NCBI GenBank assembly: GCA_964580235.1
Contig: CAZOJY010000057.1
Coordinates: forward strand, 1-21,700
Source: G020348385 sp964580235
Lineage (GTDB): Bacteria > Acidobacteriota > Aminicenantia > Aminicenantales > Aminicenantaceae
DNA length: 21,700 bases
Reading direction: 5' to 3'
A program made the translations under genes and the position numbers. The notes under the pieces were generated by a model that was not told the DNA's origin, did not search any database, and saw nothing but the letters and a program-made list of their open reading frames with translations. Positions 1 to 7,552 of this stretch are shown here, one piece after another (the first letter of the stretch is position 1; the number at the start of each line of letters is the position of its first letter).

Positions 1-63
1 TCTAGTGGATTTTTTCCAAAATACTCTCTACTGTCTGAATTGCAGAATTCCTATTATTCTTAT

Positions 64-92
64 TTGACAAGTAGATTTTATTGGTTTATTAT
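64..92 (+). promoter_or_regulatory. sigma-70-type promoter of the DUF1059 gene
   Basis: TTGACA at 64-69 and TATTAT at 87-92 are separated by exactly 17 bases. This is a full-consensus -35 and a 5/6 -10 box in an AT-rich stretch, about 75 bases upstream of the small gene starting at 167. Read directly from the sequence; promoter activity is inferred. Confidence 0.6.
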
Positions 93-166
93 GTAATTAG
101 GAAATCCGTCAGAAACATGAGTCAATTGTTTTTTTCGTTTTTTCCTAAATCGAAAGAAAAGAGGTT

Positions 167-340
167 ATGAAAATGTCTGAAGAATTAAAATCCATCACAT
201 GCGATCCAAAGTGCGGTTTTATGGTTCGGAGTCATAATGAAGAAGAACTCGTTGAAATGGCTTTGGCTCACGGTAAAAAAATGCATCCGGAGATGAACGT
301 CACCGAGAACGAAGTCAGATCATGGATCAAGCCTGCCTGA
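167..340 (+). CDS. DUF1059 family small protein
   Basis: This 57-residue protein is preceded by an AGAGG-type ribosome binding site at 160-164. It carries a CDPKCGF motif near residue 12, followed by the EEELVEMALAHGKKMHP segment characteristic of DUF1059 proteins. Those are roughly 60-residue soluble proteins with a Cys-x3-Cys (or CxxC) and His residues, thought to bind metal; their cellular role is unknown. The first start (167) is chosen over the Met two codons later because of RBS spacing. It stands alone, with a strong promoter upstream and a hairpin downstream, so it is probably monocistronic. Family assignment is from motif recognition, and function is not claimed. Confidence 0.8.
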   Translation: MKMSEELKSITCDPKCGFMVRSHNEEELVEMALAHGKKMHPEMNVTENEVRSWIKPA

Positions 341-383
341 TGGGAATGCATTTGACCACAATTTTCTAAATTTCTATCCACTA

Positions 384-403
384 ACACCCTAGAATGAGGG
401 TGT
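384..403. terminator. hairpin between convergent genes
   Basis: ACACCCT (384-390) and AGGGTGT (397-403) form a perfect 7-bp stem with a 6-base loop. It lies between the plus-strand DUF1059 gene and the minus-strand Spy-like gene, where a bidirectional terminator would be expected. Neither strand has a good T-tract after the stem, so intrinsic termination is uncertain. Confidence 0.4.
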
Positions 404-499
404 CACACCTAAAACGCCTAGGTCAACGGCTCTCCTCTCTCCTGGGCTGTTATCAGGAGTTCCTGCTGGACATGATGAGGCGGAGGCAGTCGTTCGCCG

Positions 500-961
500 T
501 CAAAGGTCAGCTCGAGATGATGGATGTAAGCTCAAGGCCTGGGGGGTGCCAGGCCTTCTAAAAGGCCTGTCTCTCCGATGCCTTGGTTTCCCCTCTCTTC
601 TCATCCAGGGTCTTCGTTCTTTCATCATTTTTTCCAGGCGTTTCTTTTGCTTGGGTGTCAGCACAGAATCCAATTCATTCTGCAAAGATTGTATAGATGA
701 CTGCATCCCATCCCTTAGATTCTTTCGGAGATCCGAAATATCTTTAGCATGTTTTTGGAGGATCTCTCTGATCTGTTTCTTCTGTTCTGCTGTAGGACCG
801 ATGGCCCGTTCCAGGATCATCGTGAATCTGCTGGGATTGACCGCATCAAAAGCTCTTCTGATCCGCTGAAACATAAGGACTCTGTTGAGCATTGCTCCCA
901 GTACGATCCCGAAGATCAGGGTTATGATGATAACGATTGTTGTTTTGACTTTCATGTTCAT
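500..961 (-). CDS. Spy/CpxP-like membrane-anchored protein
   Basis: This 153-residue protein has an N-terminal membrane segment (about residues 7-26), then a helical, highly charged region ending in the LTPKQ motif (101-105). LTxxQ motifs mark Spy/CpxP-type periplasmic chaperones and related heavy-metal-sensor (ZraP/CnrX-like) proteins. The tail after about residue 115 is very Arg/Pro-rich. A GGAGG box lies 8 bases before the ATG at 961. It sits 15 bases downstream of the anti-sigma gene, so it is probably the last gene of the sigma operon. By analogy with Cpx/Rpo systems it may be a chaperone or sensor feeding envelope state back to the sigma/anti-sigma pair; that is inference. The last 16 residues follow a six-base homopolymer (541-546), so the exact C-terminus may be affected by an indel. 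Confidence 0.7.
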   Translation of the reverse strand: MNMKVKTTIVIIITLIFGIVLGAMLNRVLMFQRIRRAFDAVNPSRFTMILERAIGPTAEQKKQIREILQKHAKDISDLRKNLRDGMQSSIQSLQNELDSVLTPKQKKRLEKMMKERRPWMRREGKPRHRRDRPFRRPGTPQALSLHPSSRADL

Positions 962-976
962 ATCGGCATCCTCCGC

Positions 977-1390
977 TTAAAATAGAGGCAGATTGAGGAT
1001 TTCCTCGAAGGTGAAATCCGAGGCATACAAAATTTCCTCACTTGATAGGATGTCACTAGTTTGAAGGTTGTATATCAAGAGGATCAGCAGAATCACGGCT
1101 CCGACAATAGCGAACCGTCGAAACATCAAAAGAAGCGTCTCGGAGAAGGATTCAAATTCGTTTTTCTTTTGACCGAGCGATTCAATCCGGTTCATCACCC
1201 GTTTGGTAAAAAATGGCCTAAAGGGGGGGGCAGAGCTTGCCGCAAGAGCTTGCCGCTGCGCAAGAATCTGCTCTTTTTCCTTTTGGAGTTCTTCAGACTC
1301 TTTCAATGCTCGATCCAGCTGTTTCTTTTCTTCCGGATTGAGCTCATCGTCAAAAGACCGATAAAGCAGCTTTAATATTTTCTTATCCAT
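977..1390 (-). CDS. membrane anti-sigma factor (putative)
   Basis: This 137-residue protein has a soluble, charged N-terminal part with the DxELxxEE-type opening (residues 14-22) usual for zf-HC2/RsgI-like anti-sigma domains. A basic FTKRVMNRIE stretch (61-70), one transmembrane helix (about 92-108) and a short outer tail follow. It has no Cys at all, so this is not a zinc-binding (HxxxCxxC) anti-sigma factor. It overlaps the ECF sigma gene by 8 bases (1383-1390), the usual arrangement for translationally coupled sigma/anti-sigma pairs. Inferred role: tether the sigma factor at the inner membrane and release it on an envelope signal. The call rests mainly on topology and context. Confidence 0.72.
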   Translation of the reverse strand: MDKKILKLLYRSFDDELNPEEKKQLDRALKESEELQKEKEQILAQRQALAASSAPPFRPFFTKRVMNRIESLGQKKNEFESFSETLLLMFRRFAIVGAVILLILLIYNLQTSDILSSEEILYASDFTFEEILNLPLF

Positions 1391-2003
1391 TTCCTTCCCC
1401 TCTTAAAACATTCGTTTCCCAGTATAAGGGTGTTAGAATCTCTTTGAGTTTCTTTTGGGCCCTTGCCAGCCGAGATAGGACCGTCCCGACCGGAAGGCGC
1501 AGGATCTGGGCCGTTTCTTTTGTCGAGTACCCCTCTATCAACCGCAGCACCACAACAGCTCGGTATTTCGGGTTGAGTTGTTCGATCCCCAAATGAACGA
1601 TTTCTTTTAGTTCTTGCTTATTCTTTCGATCCTTTTTGTCGGGAGCTGTTTCCAATTTTTCTCCCCCTCTTGAGAAAAAATGTGTGTTCCGGCGTTTCCG
1701 CCGTTTGAGCTCGTTCAAAGACAGATTGATCGCAATCCGCGTGAGAAAAGTCCCGACGCTGGATTCCCCTCTGAATTTTTCAAGGGACTGGTAGAACCGG
1801 ATAAAGGTTTCCTGGCCCACATCGTCTGCCTCCGGACAATTTCCCAGCATTCCGATCACGGTCGCTGCCACCCTACGTTCATTTTGTTCGACAAGTTCTT
1901 TGAAAGCATTTTTATCCCCGTTTTGGGCTTTTCTGACCAGTTCCTGTTCGCTCGGTTTCTCTTCCACGATTTCAGACTTGTTGCCATCCACTCTATTAGA
2001 CAA
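1383..2003 (-). CDS. ECF (sigma-70 family) RNA polymerase sigma factor
   Basis: This protein of about 206 residues has sigma region 2 at about 26-103, including the polymerase/-10 recognition segment ADDVGQETFIRFYQSLEKF. Region 4 is at about 140-188, with a helix-turn-helix in YSTKETAQILRLPVGTVLSR. It belongs to the RpoE/SigW-like extracytoplasmic function group. The longest frame starts at a TTG (2003-2001), directly after an in-frame stop; a GTG four codons later is an alternative, and neither has a clear Shine-Dalgarno. It lies 29 bases after the M28 peptidase stop, with an 8-bp hairpin in between, and overlaps the anti-sigma gene. No promoter of its own was recognised, so it may depend on readthrough from the M28 gene. 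Confidence 0.92.
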   Translation of the reverse strand: MSNRVDGNKSEIVEEKPSEQELVRKAQNGDKNAFKELVEQNERRVAATVIGMLGNCPEADDVGQETFIRFYQSLEKFRGESSVGTFLTRIAINLSLNELKRRKRRNTHFFSRGGEKLETAPDKKDRKNKQELKEIVHLGIEQLNPKYRAVVVLRLIEGYSTKETAQILRLPVGTVLSRLARAQKKLKEILTPLYWETNVLRGEGNG

Positions 2004-2006
2004 AGG

Positions 2007-2033
2007 AAATCAGCTTTTTATTCCGGCTGATTT
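2007..2033 (-). promoter_or_regulatory. hairpin at the M28 stop/sigma start junction
   Basis: A perfect 8-bp inverted repeat (2007-2014 AAATCAGC with 2026-2033 GCTGATTT) has an 11-base loop. It begins inside the stop codon of the M28 gene and ends three bases before the TTG start of the sigma gene. On the minus-strand transcript it would sit where the ribosome binding site of the sigma gene should be. It could reduce sigma translation or act as a weak attenuator. The repeat is seen; the role is inferred. Confidence 0.4.
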
Positions 2034-3643
2034 TACCGCCATTTGACTTGCAGGTTATGTTTTCCACGGCTGGTGATATCCGGGTGTCTGTCCAGCTTGA
2101 GCATTTTCGGTTTGTTCCCGATAACCATCGCTGTCAGATAGACAAAGCGGGTGACTCTTGCCATTTTGGAAAAATTCACTCTGTCGATAGTGTCGGTTTC
2201 CCGATGATAATCCTCTGTGGTTCCGCAAAAAAACCAAACGGACGGAATGCCGTACTGGATGTAGGGATACTGATCGCTGCGGAAGAAAAAATTATCCGGA
2301 TGCCGGGGATCTTCGTATTTATAATCCAATGTCATGTGGATGTATTTGTTGTTGACGGCGTTGATTATGGCATCCAATTCAGAACTGATCTTGTTCGAAC
2401 CGATGATGTAGAGACGGTCAGGGTCGTTCCGGCAGATCATGTCCATGTTCAGCTCGGCGCTCATTTTTTCGACGGGAACAGGGCTGTTTTCCACAAAAAA
2501 CCGGGAGCCCCAGAGTCCCTTTTCTTCCGCGGTATGCCACACAAAAATCACGGATCTTTTGGGATGAGCGATCTGTAAGGCTTGTGCGATCTCTAGCATG
2601 GCCACGGTTCCCGAGCCGTTATCATCAGCTCCGTTGTAGACTTTTCCTTCCCGAGTGCCGAGGTGGTCGTGATGAGATCCGAGCAGGACATATTCCTCCT
2701 TCAAACGTTCGTCCGTCCCCTCCAGCCAGGCTACGACGTTGCGGGTTTTGTCCTTGTGTTTCTGTGTGGCTATGGCAATATCCATCTTGTGATCATACAG
2801 TTTCCTGCCAGGGACCTGTTTTCCCTTCCGGATTGAGTCAAACATGTGTCTCAAATCATTTTTGGAAACGCCTAAAATATCTGCGGCCATGGCGCGGCGG
2901 ATCTCTGCCCGGAGGTAATTTAGTTGAGAAGAGGAAAACCATGCCGTATTGAGGTCTTGCGCCAGCTGACATCTGGGTGATGCATCGAACAAATGCCCTT
3001 TTTCAGAAAAACTTTTTTCTCTCTCCTCGCTGATGACAATCAGGACTGCCGCGGCTCCTTTTTCTCCGATCATCCGGCTTCGCCTGTATAGAAGCCTCCG
3101 GTTTTCCGGAGTTTGCAGCCTGTGATTTTCGGGAAGATCCGGGTCGAGCATCACAACCACTTGGTCCTTTAGATCCAATCCTTCAAGATCATCCCAGCCG
3201 GTATCGGGCGCAGACAGTCCGAATCCCACAAACAAAACACCGCCTGAGATGTGCATGTCCTGATATGATCGGCCGTAAATGCCAAAATCGTCGGGAAATG
3301 AGAAATTTTTTACTCTTTTCCCTATCCTTAGCTGCATTCGGGTATGGGCGCGGTCGACGGTGCTTGCCTCAAGAGGGATTTCCTGAAAAAAGGAGCCATC
3401 AGGCATCAATGGTTGTAGCCCATAACTTTCTGCAGTAGTGGCGATGTAACGGGAAGCGATTTTGAGTTCCTGAGAGGGCGCTTTTCTCCCCCGGAATTCA
3501 TCGGAAGCAAGAATGTCCAGATGAACCTTCAGCTCTTTTTCCGTGATGGATTCGAGTGCCTTGAGTTGTGTGGTTTTGCAGCCAAAGGATAAAAAGAGGA
3601 ATAATAAAGCAGCGAATCCCGCAAAGAATTTGGTGGTTTTCAT
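2033..3643 (-). CDS. M28 family zinc peptidase, lipoprotein
   Basis: This 536-residue protein has a lipoprotein signal: a hydrophobic stretch then LSFGC, with the lipid-modified Cys predicted at 22. A middle region (about 100-250) fits the protease-associated (PA) insert found in many M28 enzymes. The catalytic domain shows the family's ligands in order: H324 (SHHDH), D340 (NGADDNGSG), E373/E374 (HTAEEKGLWGS), D401 (MDMICRN) and H480 (YHRETDT). It is thus a complete co-catalytic two-zinc aminopeptidase/peptidase, expected on the periplasmic side. A GAGGAG ribosome site precedes the ATG at 3643. It is the first gene of a minus-strand run that continues into the sigma factor, and is divergent from the NamZ-like gene. 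Substrate cannot be told from sequence. Confidence 0.92.
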   Translation of the reverse strand: MKTTKFFAGFAALLFLFLSFGCKTTQLKALESITEKELKVHLDILASDEFRGRKAPSQELKIASRYIATTAESYGLQPLMPDGSFFQEIPLEASTVDRAHTRMQLRIGKRVKNFSFPDDFGIYGRSYQDMHISGGVLFVGFGLSAPDTGWDDLEGLDLKDQVVVMLDPDLPENHRLQTPENRRLLYRRSRMIGEKGAAAVLIVISEEREKSFSEKGHLFDASPRCQLAQDLNTAWFSSSQLNYLRAEIRRAMAADILGVSKNDLRHMFDSIRKGKQVPGRKLYDHKMDIAIATQKHKDKTRNVVAWLEGTDERLKEEYVLLGSHHDHLGTREGKVYNGADDNGSGTVAMLEIAQALQIAHPKRSVIFVWHTAEEKGLWGSRFFVENSPVPVEKMSAELNMDMICRNDPDRLYIIGSNKISSELDAIINAVNNKYIHMTLDYKYEDPRHPDNFFFRSDQYPYIQYGIPSVWFFCGTTEDYHRETDTIDRVNFSKMARVTRFVYLTAMVIGNKPKMLKLDRHPDITSRGKHNLQVKWR

Positions 3644-3866
3644 CAGAATCTCCTCATGGATCGAGATGTCTCAGTCTATAGCACAGCCCTGGTCTAAAGT
3701 CAAAGTTTGTAGATATTTAAGGAAAATGGTTCTATTCCATATTCTGTGGGTAAGAATTGCCAGGATTTTTTTCCTTTGTCAATGATCCACACAAAACAGA
3801 AGAGAACCAAGAAAATTTATTGTATTGGCCTGCCATTTTATGTATATGAATTAGGAATAAGGAACG

Positions 3867-5111
3867 ATGAAAAAAACGACCGTCATAATTCTCACTCTCG
3901 GCTTCTTTTTATACGGGATCTTATGCGGCATGGATAATCAGAAGGTGAAGGTTGGATTGGATATTCTGCTTATGGACAATCTCTCGATGCTCGAAGGAAA
4001 ATGCGTGGGGATCATCACTAACCAAACCGGAATCTCATCGTCGGGAGAACACATCGTGGATATCCTTTCCAGCTTTGAACATATTTCCATCGGGGCTCTT
4101 TTTGCTCCCGAACATGGAATCCGGGGAGATCTTCCGGATGCGATCAAAACGGAATCTTATGTCGACAAAAGGACCGGAATCCAGGTTTGGAGCCTGTACG
4201 GCAAGCATCTTAAACCCACACAAGCAATGCTGGCAAACGTGGATGTGCTGGTTTATGACATCCAGGATGTCGGTGCCCGCTTCTATACGTTCATCAGTAC
4301 GATGGGCCTGGCGATGGAAGCGGCGGCGGAATACGGGAAAAAATTCATCGTGCTCGACCGGCCCAATCCGATAAACGGCGTGACCATCGAAGGCCCGATC
4401 GTCGAACAGCCATTTTACTCGTTTATTGGACAGTACCCGATCCCCGTGCGCTATGGGATGACGCCGGGTGAACTAGCCCGTATGATAAAGGGAGAGAATT
4501 GGATGAAAGGGATGGATGAACTAGACCTGAAGGTTATCCCGATGGAAGGATGGCAGAGGGATATGTGGTTCGACGAGACCGGTCTCCCCTGGGAAAAACC
4601 CTCCCCGAACATTCCCTCGATCCTCACGGCCGCGCTTTACCCCGGGCTTTGCCTTGTCGAGGCCCTCAATCTTTCCGAAGGCCGCGGCACGATGCGCCCG
4701 TTCGAGCAGATCGGAGCCCCGTGGATCAACAGCCATAAGCTGGCAGCCACCATGAATGCTATGCGTCTTCCCGGGGTTTATTTTAGGCAGATAACCTTCA
4801 CTCCAGTCAGTCTCCCTCAAGCTGCTCCCTGGAACAAGTACAGGGATCAGGATGTTCATGGCTTGAGCTTGATCATCACCGGCAGGGAGAGACTGCGGCC
4901 TTTACAGATTATGGTCCATCTTCTTGTTGCGCTGAAGAAGCACTATCCGGCTGAGCTGGAACTTCGAAAAAACCTCGAACGGTTGATCGGGATCCCATCC
5001 TTCCGCCAATCCATAGAAAACCTCCGCCCTCCTGAGGAGATCCTCGCGGAATGGGAACCGGGAATCCAGGCATTTGAAAAAGCCCGCCAAAAATATCTCC
5101 TGTACAGATAG
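3867..5111 (+). CDS. DUF1343 exo-beta-N-acetylmuramidase (NamZ-like)
   Basis: This 414-residue protein has an N-terminal export signal (about residues 1-21). Hallmark blocks of the DUF1343/GH171 family are all present: APEHGIRGD (80-88), YDIQDVGARFYTF (130-142), DRPNPINGxxxEGP (164-177), then SPNIP and SEGRGTxRPFE. Characterised members (NamZ) remove terminal N-acetylmuramic acid from peptidoglycan fragments, so this is likely a periplasmic cell-wall recycling or scavenging enzyme. An AAGGA site lies before the ATG. Cys20 is near the signal end, but GILC is not a standard lipobox, so a normal Sec signal is preferred. The gene is divergent from the M28 peptidase, with 223 bases of shared upstream region. 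Confidence 0.9.
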   Translation: MKKTTVIILTLGFFLYGILCGMDNQKVKVGLDILLMDNLSMLEGKCVGIITNQTGISSSGEHIVDILSSFEHISIGALFAPEHGIRGDLPDAIKTESYVDKRTGIQVWSLYGKHLKPTQAMLANVDVLVYDIQDVGARFYTFISTMGLAMEAAAEYGKKFIVLDRPNPINGVTIEGPIVEQPFYSFIGQYPIPVRYGMTPGELARMIKGENWMKGMDELDLKVIPMEGWQRDMWFDETGLPWEKPSPNIPSILTAALYPGLCLVEALNLSEGRGTMRPFEQIGAPWINSHKLAATMNAMRLPGVYFRQITFTPVSLPQAAPWNKYRDQDVHGLSLIITGRERLRPLQIMVHLLVALKKHYPAELELRKNLERLIGIPSFRQSIENLRPPEEILAEWEPGIQAFEKARQKYLLYR

Positions 5112-5322
5112 AAAATGCTCCGCAAAGGGCCGGATTCATTCTTTTATTTTTTCATTTTTATTTCCTAAAGAATTCCTTCATGAAATATTAGCAATAATTT
5201 TACCAGAACACAGTTCATTGAACACTGGAATTTACCCATTTCTTGTCAATGCAATAAGGAGTGTGATAGGTTACAGGAAAGTAATTTTCGAATGAAAAGC
5301 ATAAACATGAGGAGTATGAAGG

Positions 5323-6186
5323 ATGGCAGAACCTTTGGTGCTTGAGGGGAAAAATTTAGCCAAATCCATTGAAGAATCTTTGAAACCTAGGGCTGCTTCG
5401 TTTATTGCCAAATCCGGCGGAAAAATCCCTGTTTTAGCTACGATTCTGGTGGGAAATGATCCGGCCTCTGCGACCTATGTCCGGATGAAGGGAAATGCCT
5501 GCCGGCGTATTGGGATGGAATCGCGAAAGATCGAACTGCCGCCGACGACAACGACTGAAGAACTCCAAGCCGAGATCGAGGCATTGAATCATGATTCTGA
5601 TGTGAATGGAATCTTGCTCCAGCATCCTGTCCCAGGACAGATCGACGAAAGGGCTTGTTTTGATGCGATTGCCCTGGAAAAAGATGTGGACGGCGTGACC
5701 TCCTTGGGTTTTGGTAGGATGGCCATGGGGGAATTTGCCTACGGGAGTGCGACCCCCACAGGAATCATGACAATCCTGGATCACTACAACATTCCGCTTA
5801 AAGGCAAGAGGGCTGTGGTGGTCGGCCGCAGCCCGATTCTAGGGAAGCCTTTGGCCATGATGCTTCTCAACCGCCATGCGACCGTGACCATCTGCCATTC
5901 CCGCACCATCGAGCTGGCCGATGTCGTCCGGCAAGGAGACATTGTTGTGGGAGCCGTGGGAAAACCCAAATTCATCCAGGCCGATTGGATCAAAGAGGGC
6001 GCGGTCATCATCGATGCGGGATATCATCCGGGGGGAATAGGGGATGTGGACCTCGAGCTGGCGGCCTCGCGCAGCAGTGCCTACACTCCTGTCCCCGGAG
6101 GGGTCGGTCCGATGACCATCGTCTCCCTCATCTCGCAAACCCTCGATGCCGCGGAAAAACAGTCTGGTAAAATTGAGAGTTTTTGA
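5323..6186 (+). CDS. folD: bifunctional methylenetetrahydrofolate dehydrogenase/cyclohydrolase
   Basis: This 287-residue protein is full length for FolD. It interconverts 5,10-methylene-, methenyl- and 10-formyl-tetrahydrofolate using NADP(H) in the cytoplasm. Visible landmarks are the active-site Tyr52 and Lys56 in TYVRMKGNAC, LLQHPVP (98-104) and DKDVDGV-like KDVDGV (120-125). The Rossmann motif GRSPILGKP (168-176) and the C-terminal PVPGGVGPMT (257-266) are also present. The LLQHPVP and GRSPILGKP variants recall the FolD branch common in actinobacteria rather than the E. coli type (LLQLPLP); this is from memory. The start at 5323 is supported by GAGGA at 5309-5313. It is followed after 26 bases by the GltS-like gene on the same strand, so it is probably co-transcribed. 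Confidence 0.95.
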   Translation: MAEPLVLEGKNLAKSIEESLKPRAASFIAKSGGKIPVLATILVGNDPASATYVRMKGNACRRIGMESRKIELPPTTTTEELQAEIEALNHDSDVNGILLQHPVPGQIDERACFDAIALEKDVDGVTSLGFGRMAMGEFAYGSATPTGIMTILDHYNIPLKGKRAVVVGRSPILGKPLAMMLLNRHATVTICHSRTIELADVVRQGDIVVGAVGKPKFIQADWIKEGAVIIDAGYHPGGIGDVDLELAASRSSAYTPVPGGVGPMTIVSLISQTLDAAEKQSGKIESF

Positions 6187-6212
6187 ATTCAATATTTGGA
6201 GGTGATTGAGAG

Positions 6213-7541
6213 ATGAGCGTTTATCGTTGTCCTGTGTGCGGGTATCTTCAAGTAGGGGAGATAGACTTTCATTTCTGCCCTGTCTGCAAGACGCCTGCTG
6301 AGTTTTTTTATCGAGTTTCTGCCTCGGAGCCAACTGCCCATTGGGACACCAAATCCCGGATGATGATACATCACATGGCGGAGACCGGGCACTATTACCT
6401 GGAGGGAAAGGGAACCACTCGCAAGTTTCTCAACATGGATGACCTCCTTTTCATGCCTGGCCAGATTGCTTCCCCACCACTGCTGGATGATGTTCCTGTG
6501 AGCACGGAGGTTGTGTTAGGGAAGAATTCGTCTCGAGCGATCATCATGAAAACTCCCATCCTGAATGCCGGGATGTCATTCGGCGCCTTGAGTCGCGAGG
6601 CGAAGATGGCCCTGGCCAAAGCGTCTCGAATGGTCGGCAGCATCGCGAACACAGGAGAAGGGGGAATGCTGGATGAGGAACGGGAGCTGGCGGAGAGAAT
6701 AACCCTGCAGTATGCCTCTGGCCGATTTGGGGCCGATCGATCCCGATTGATACAAGCCGATATGATCGAGATCAAAATTTCTCAAGGGGCTAAGCCGGGC
6801 ATGGGAGGGAAACTGCCAGGGAAAAAAGTCACGGAAGAAATCGCAAGAATTCGGCAAATACCTGCTGGAAAGATGGCAGAATCTCCTGCGAGGCACAAGG
6901 ACATTAAAACCCCGGAAGATCTCAGCAGGAAGATCGCTTGGCTTCGAGAAATAACAGACGGAAAACCCATTTCTTTGAAATTTGTGGGTGGGCACCTCGA
7001 AAGGGATTTGGATGCCATATTTTCTCTGCCAAACATCCCGGATGTGCTGGTCATCGATGGAGGCGAAGGGGGAACAGGGGCTGCTCCGGTGTTTACAAAG
7101 GATCATGTGGGACTTCCCCTGGTGTATTCGCTTCCCAGGGTGGCTGATTATTTGCGCAAAAATGAGCTGAGAAAAAAAGTAACACTGATTGCGGCAGGAG
7201 GAATCCGGCACTCTGGAGATGTTGCTAAAGCCATTGCTCTGGGGGCAGAAGCGGTCTACATGGCGGGGGCTTTGAAGATAGCCATGGGCTGCAAATACAT
7301 TCGAGAGTGTCACCTCGGCACATGCCCCTTTGGTATCGCCACCCAGACAGGGAGCTTGAGAAAGCGCCTGGATGTGGACAAAGCCGCACAGAGCATAGCC
7401 AATTTTGTCCGTGCTGCCACTGAGGAGGTTAAAACGTTCGCCCGTATCTGCGGGAAAAATGATATCCATGCGCTGGACAAGGACGATTTGAAGGCTGTTC
7501 ACCCGGAGCTTGCTAGAATTACCGGGATTGAAATGGCTTAG
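6213..7541 (+). CDS. rubredoxin-like/FMN-binding glutamate synthase-type protein
   Basis: This 442-residue fusion has an N-terminal rubredoxin-like knuckle with two CPVC pairs (C6/C9 and C22/C25, 12 residues between), able to bind one iron. The rest is the FMN-binding domain of glutamate synthase (COG0069/GltB2 type): PGMGGKLPGKKV, a DGGEGGTGAAP phosphate/FMN loop, and a C-x5-C-x4-C cluster (C360, C366, C371) that binds 3Fe-4S in glutamate synthases. There is no N-terminal glutaminase domain and no room for an ammonia-channel partner. Despite homology it may therefore not make glutamate; it is an FMN/Fe-S oxidoreductase with its own electron-transfer domain. An excellent GGAGGTGAT ribosome site precedes the start. 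The membrane dihaem cytochrome gene begins 12 bases after its stop. Confidence 0.88.
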   Translation: MSVYRCPVCGYLQVGEIDFHFCPVCKTPAEFFYRVSASEPTAHWDTKSRMMIHHMAETGHYYLEGKGTTRKFLNMDDLLFMPGQIASPPLLDDVPVSTEVVLGKNSSRAIIMKTPILNAGMSFGALSREAKMALAKASRMVGSIANTGEGGMLDEERELAERITLQYASGRFGADRSRLIQADMIEIKISQGAKPGMGGKLPGKKVTEEIARIRQIPAGKMAESPARHKDIKTPEDLSRKIAWLREITDGKPISLKFVGGHLERDLDAIFSLPNIPDVLVIDGGEGGTGAAPVFTKDHVGLPLVYSLPRVADYLRKNELRKKVTLIAAGGIRHSGDVAKAIALGAEAVYMAGALKIAMGCKYIRECHLGTCPFGIATQTGSLRKRLDVDKAAQSIANFVRAATEEVKTFARICGKNDIHALDKDDLKAVHPELARITGIEMA

Positions 7542-7552
7542 GGAGGGATGGA

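Noticed and set aside
3741..3785. TTGACA on the minus strand upstream of the M28 gene as a promoter
   Set aside because: No acceptable -10 box lies 16-18 bases from it; best candidates match poorly.
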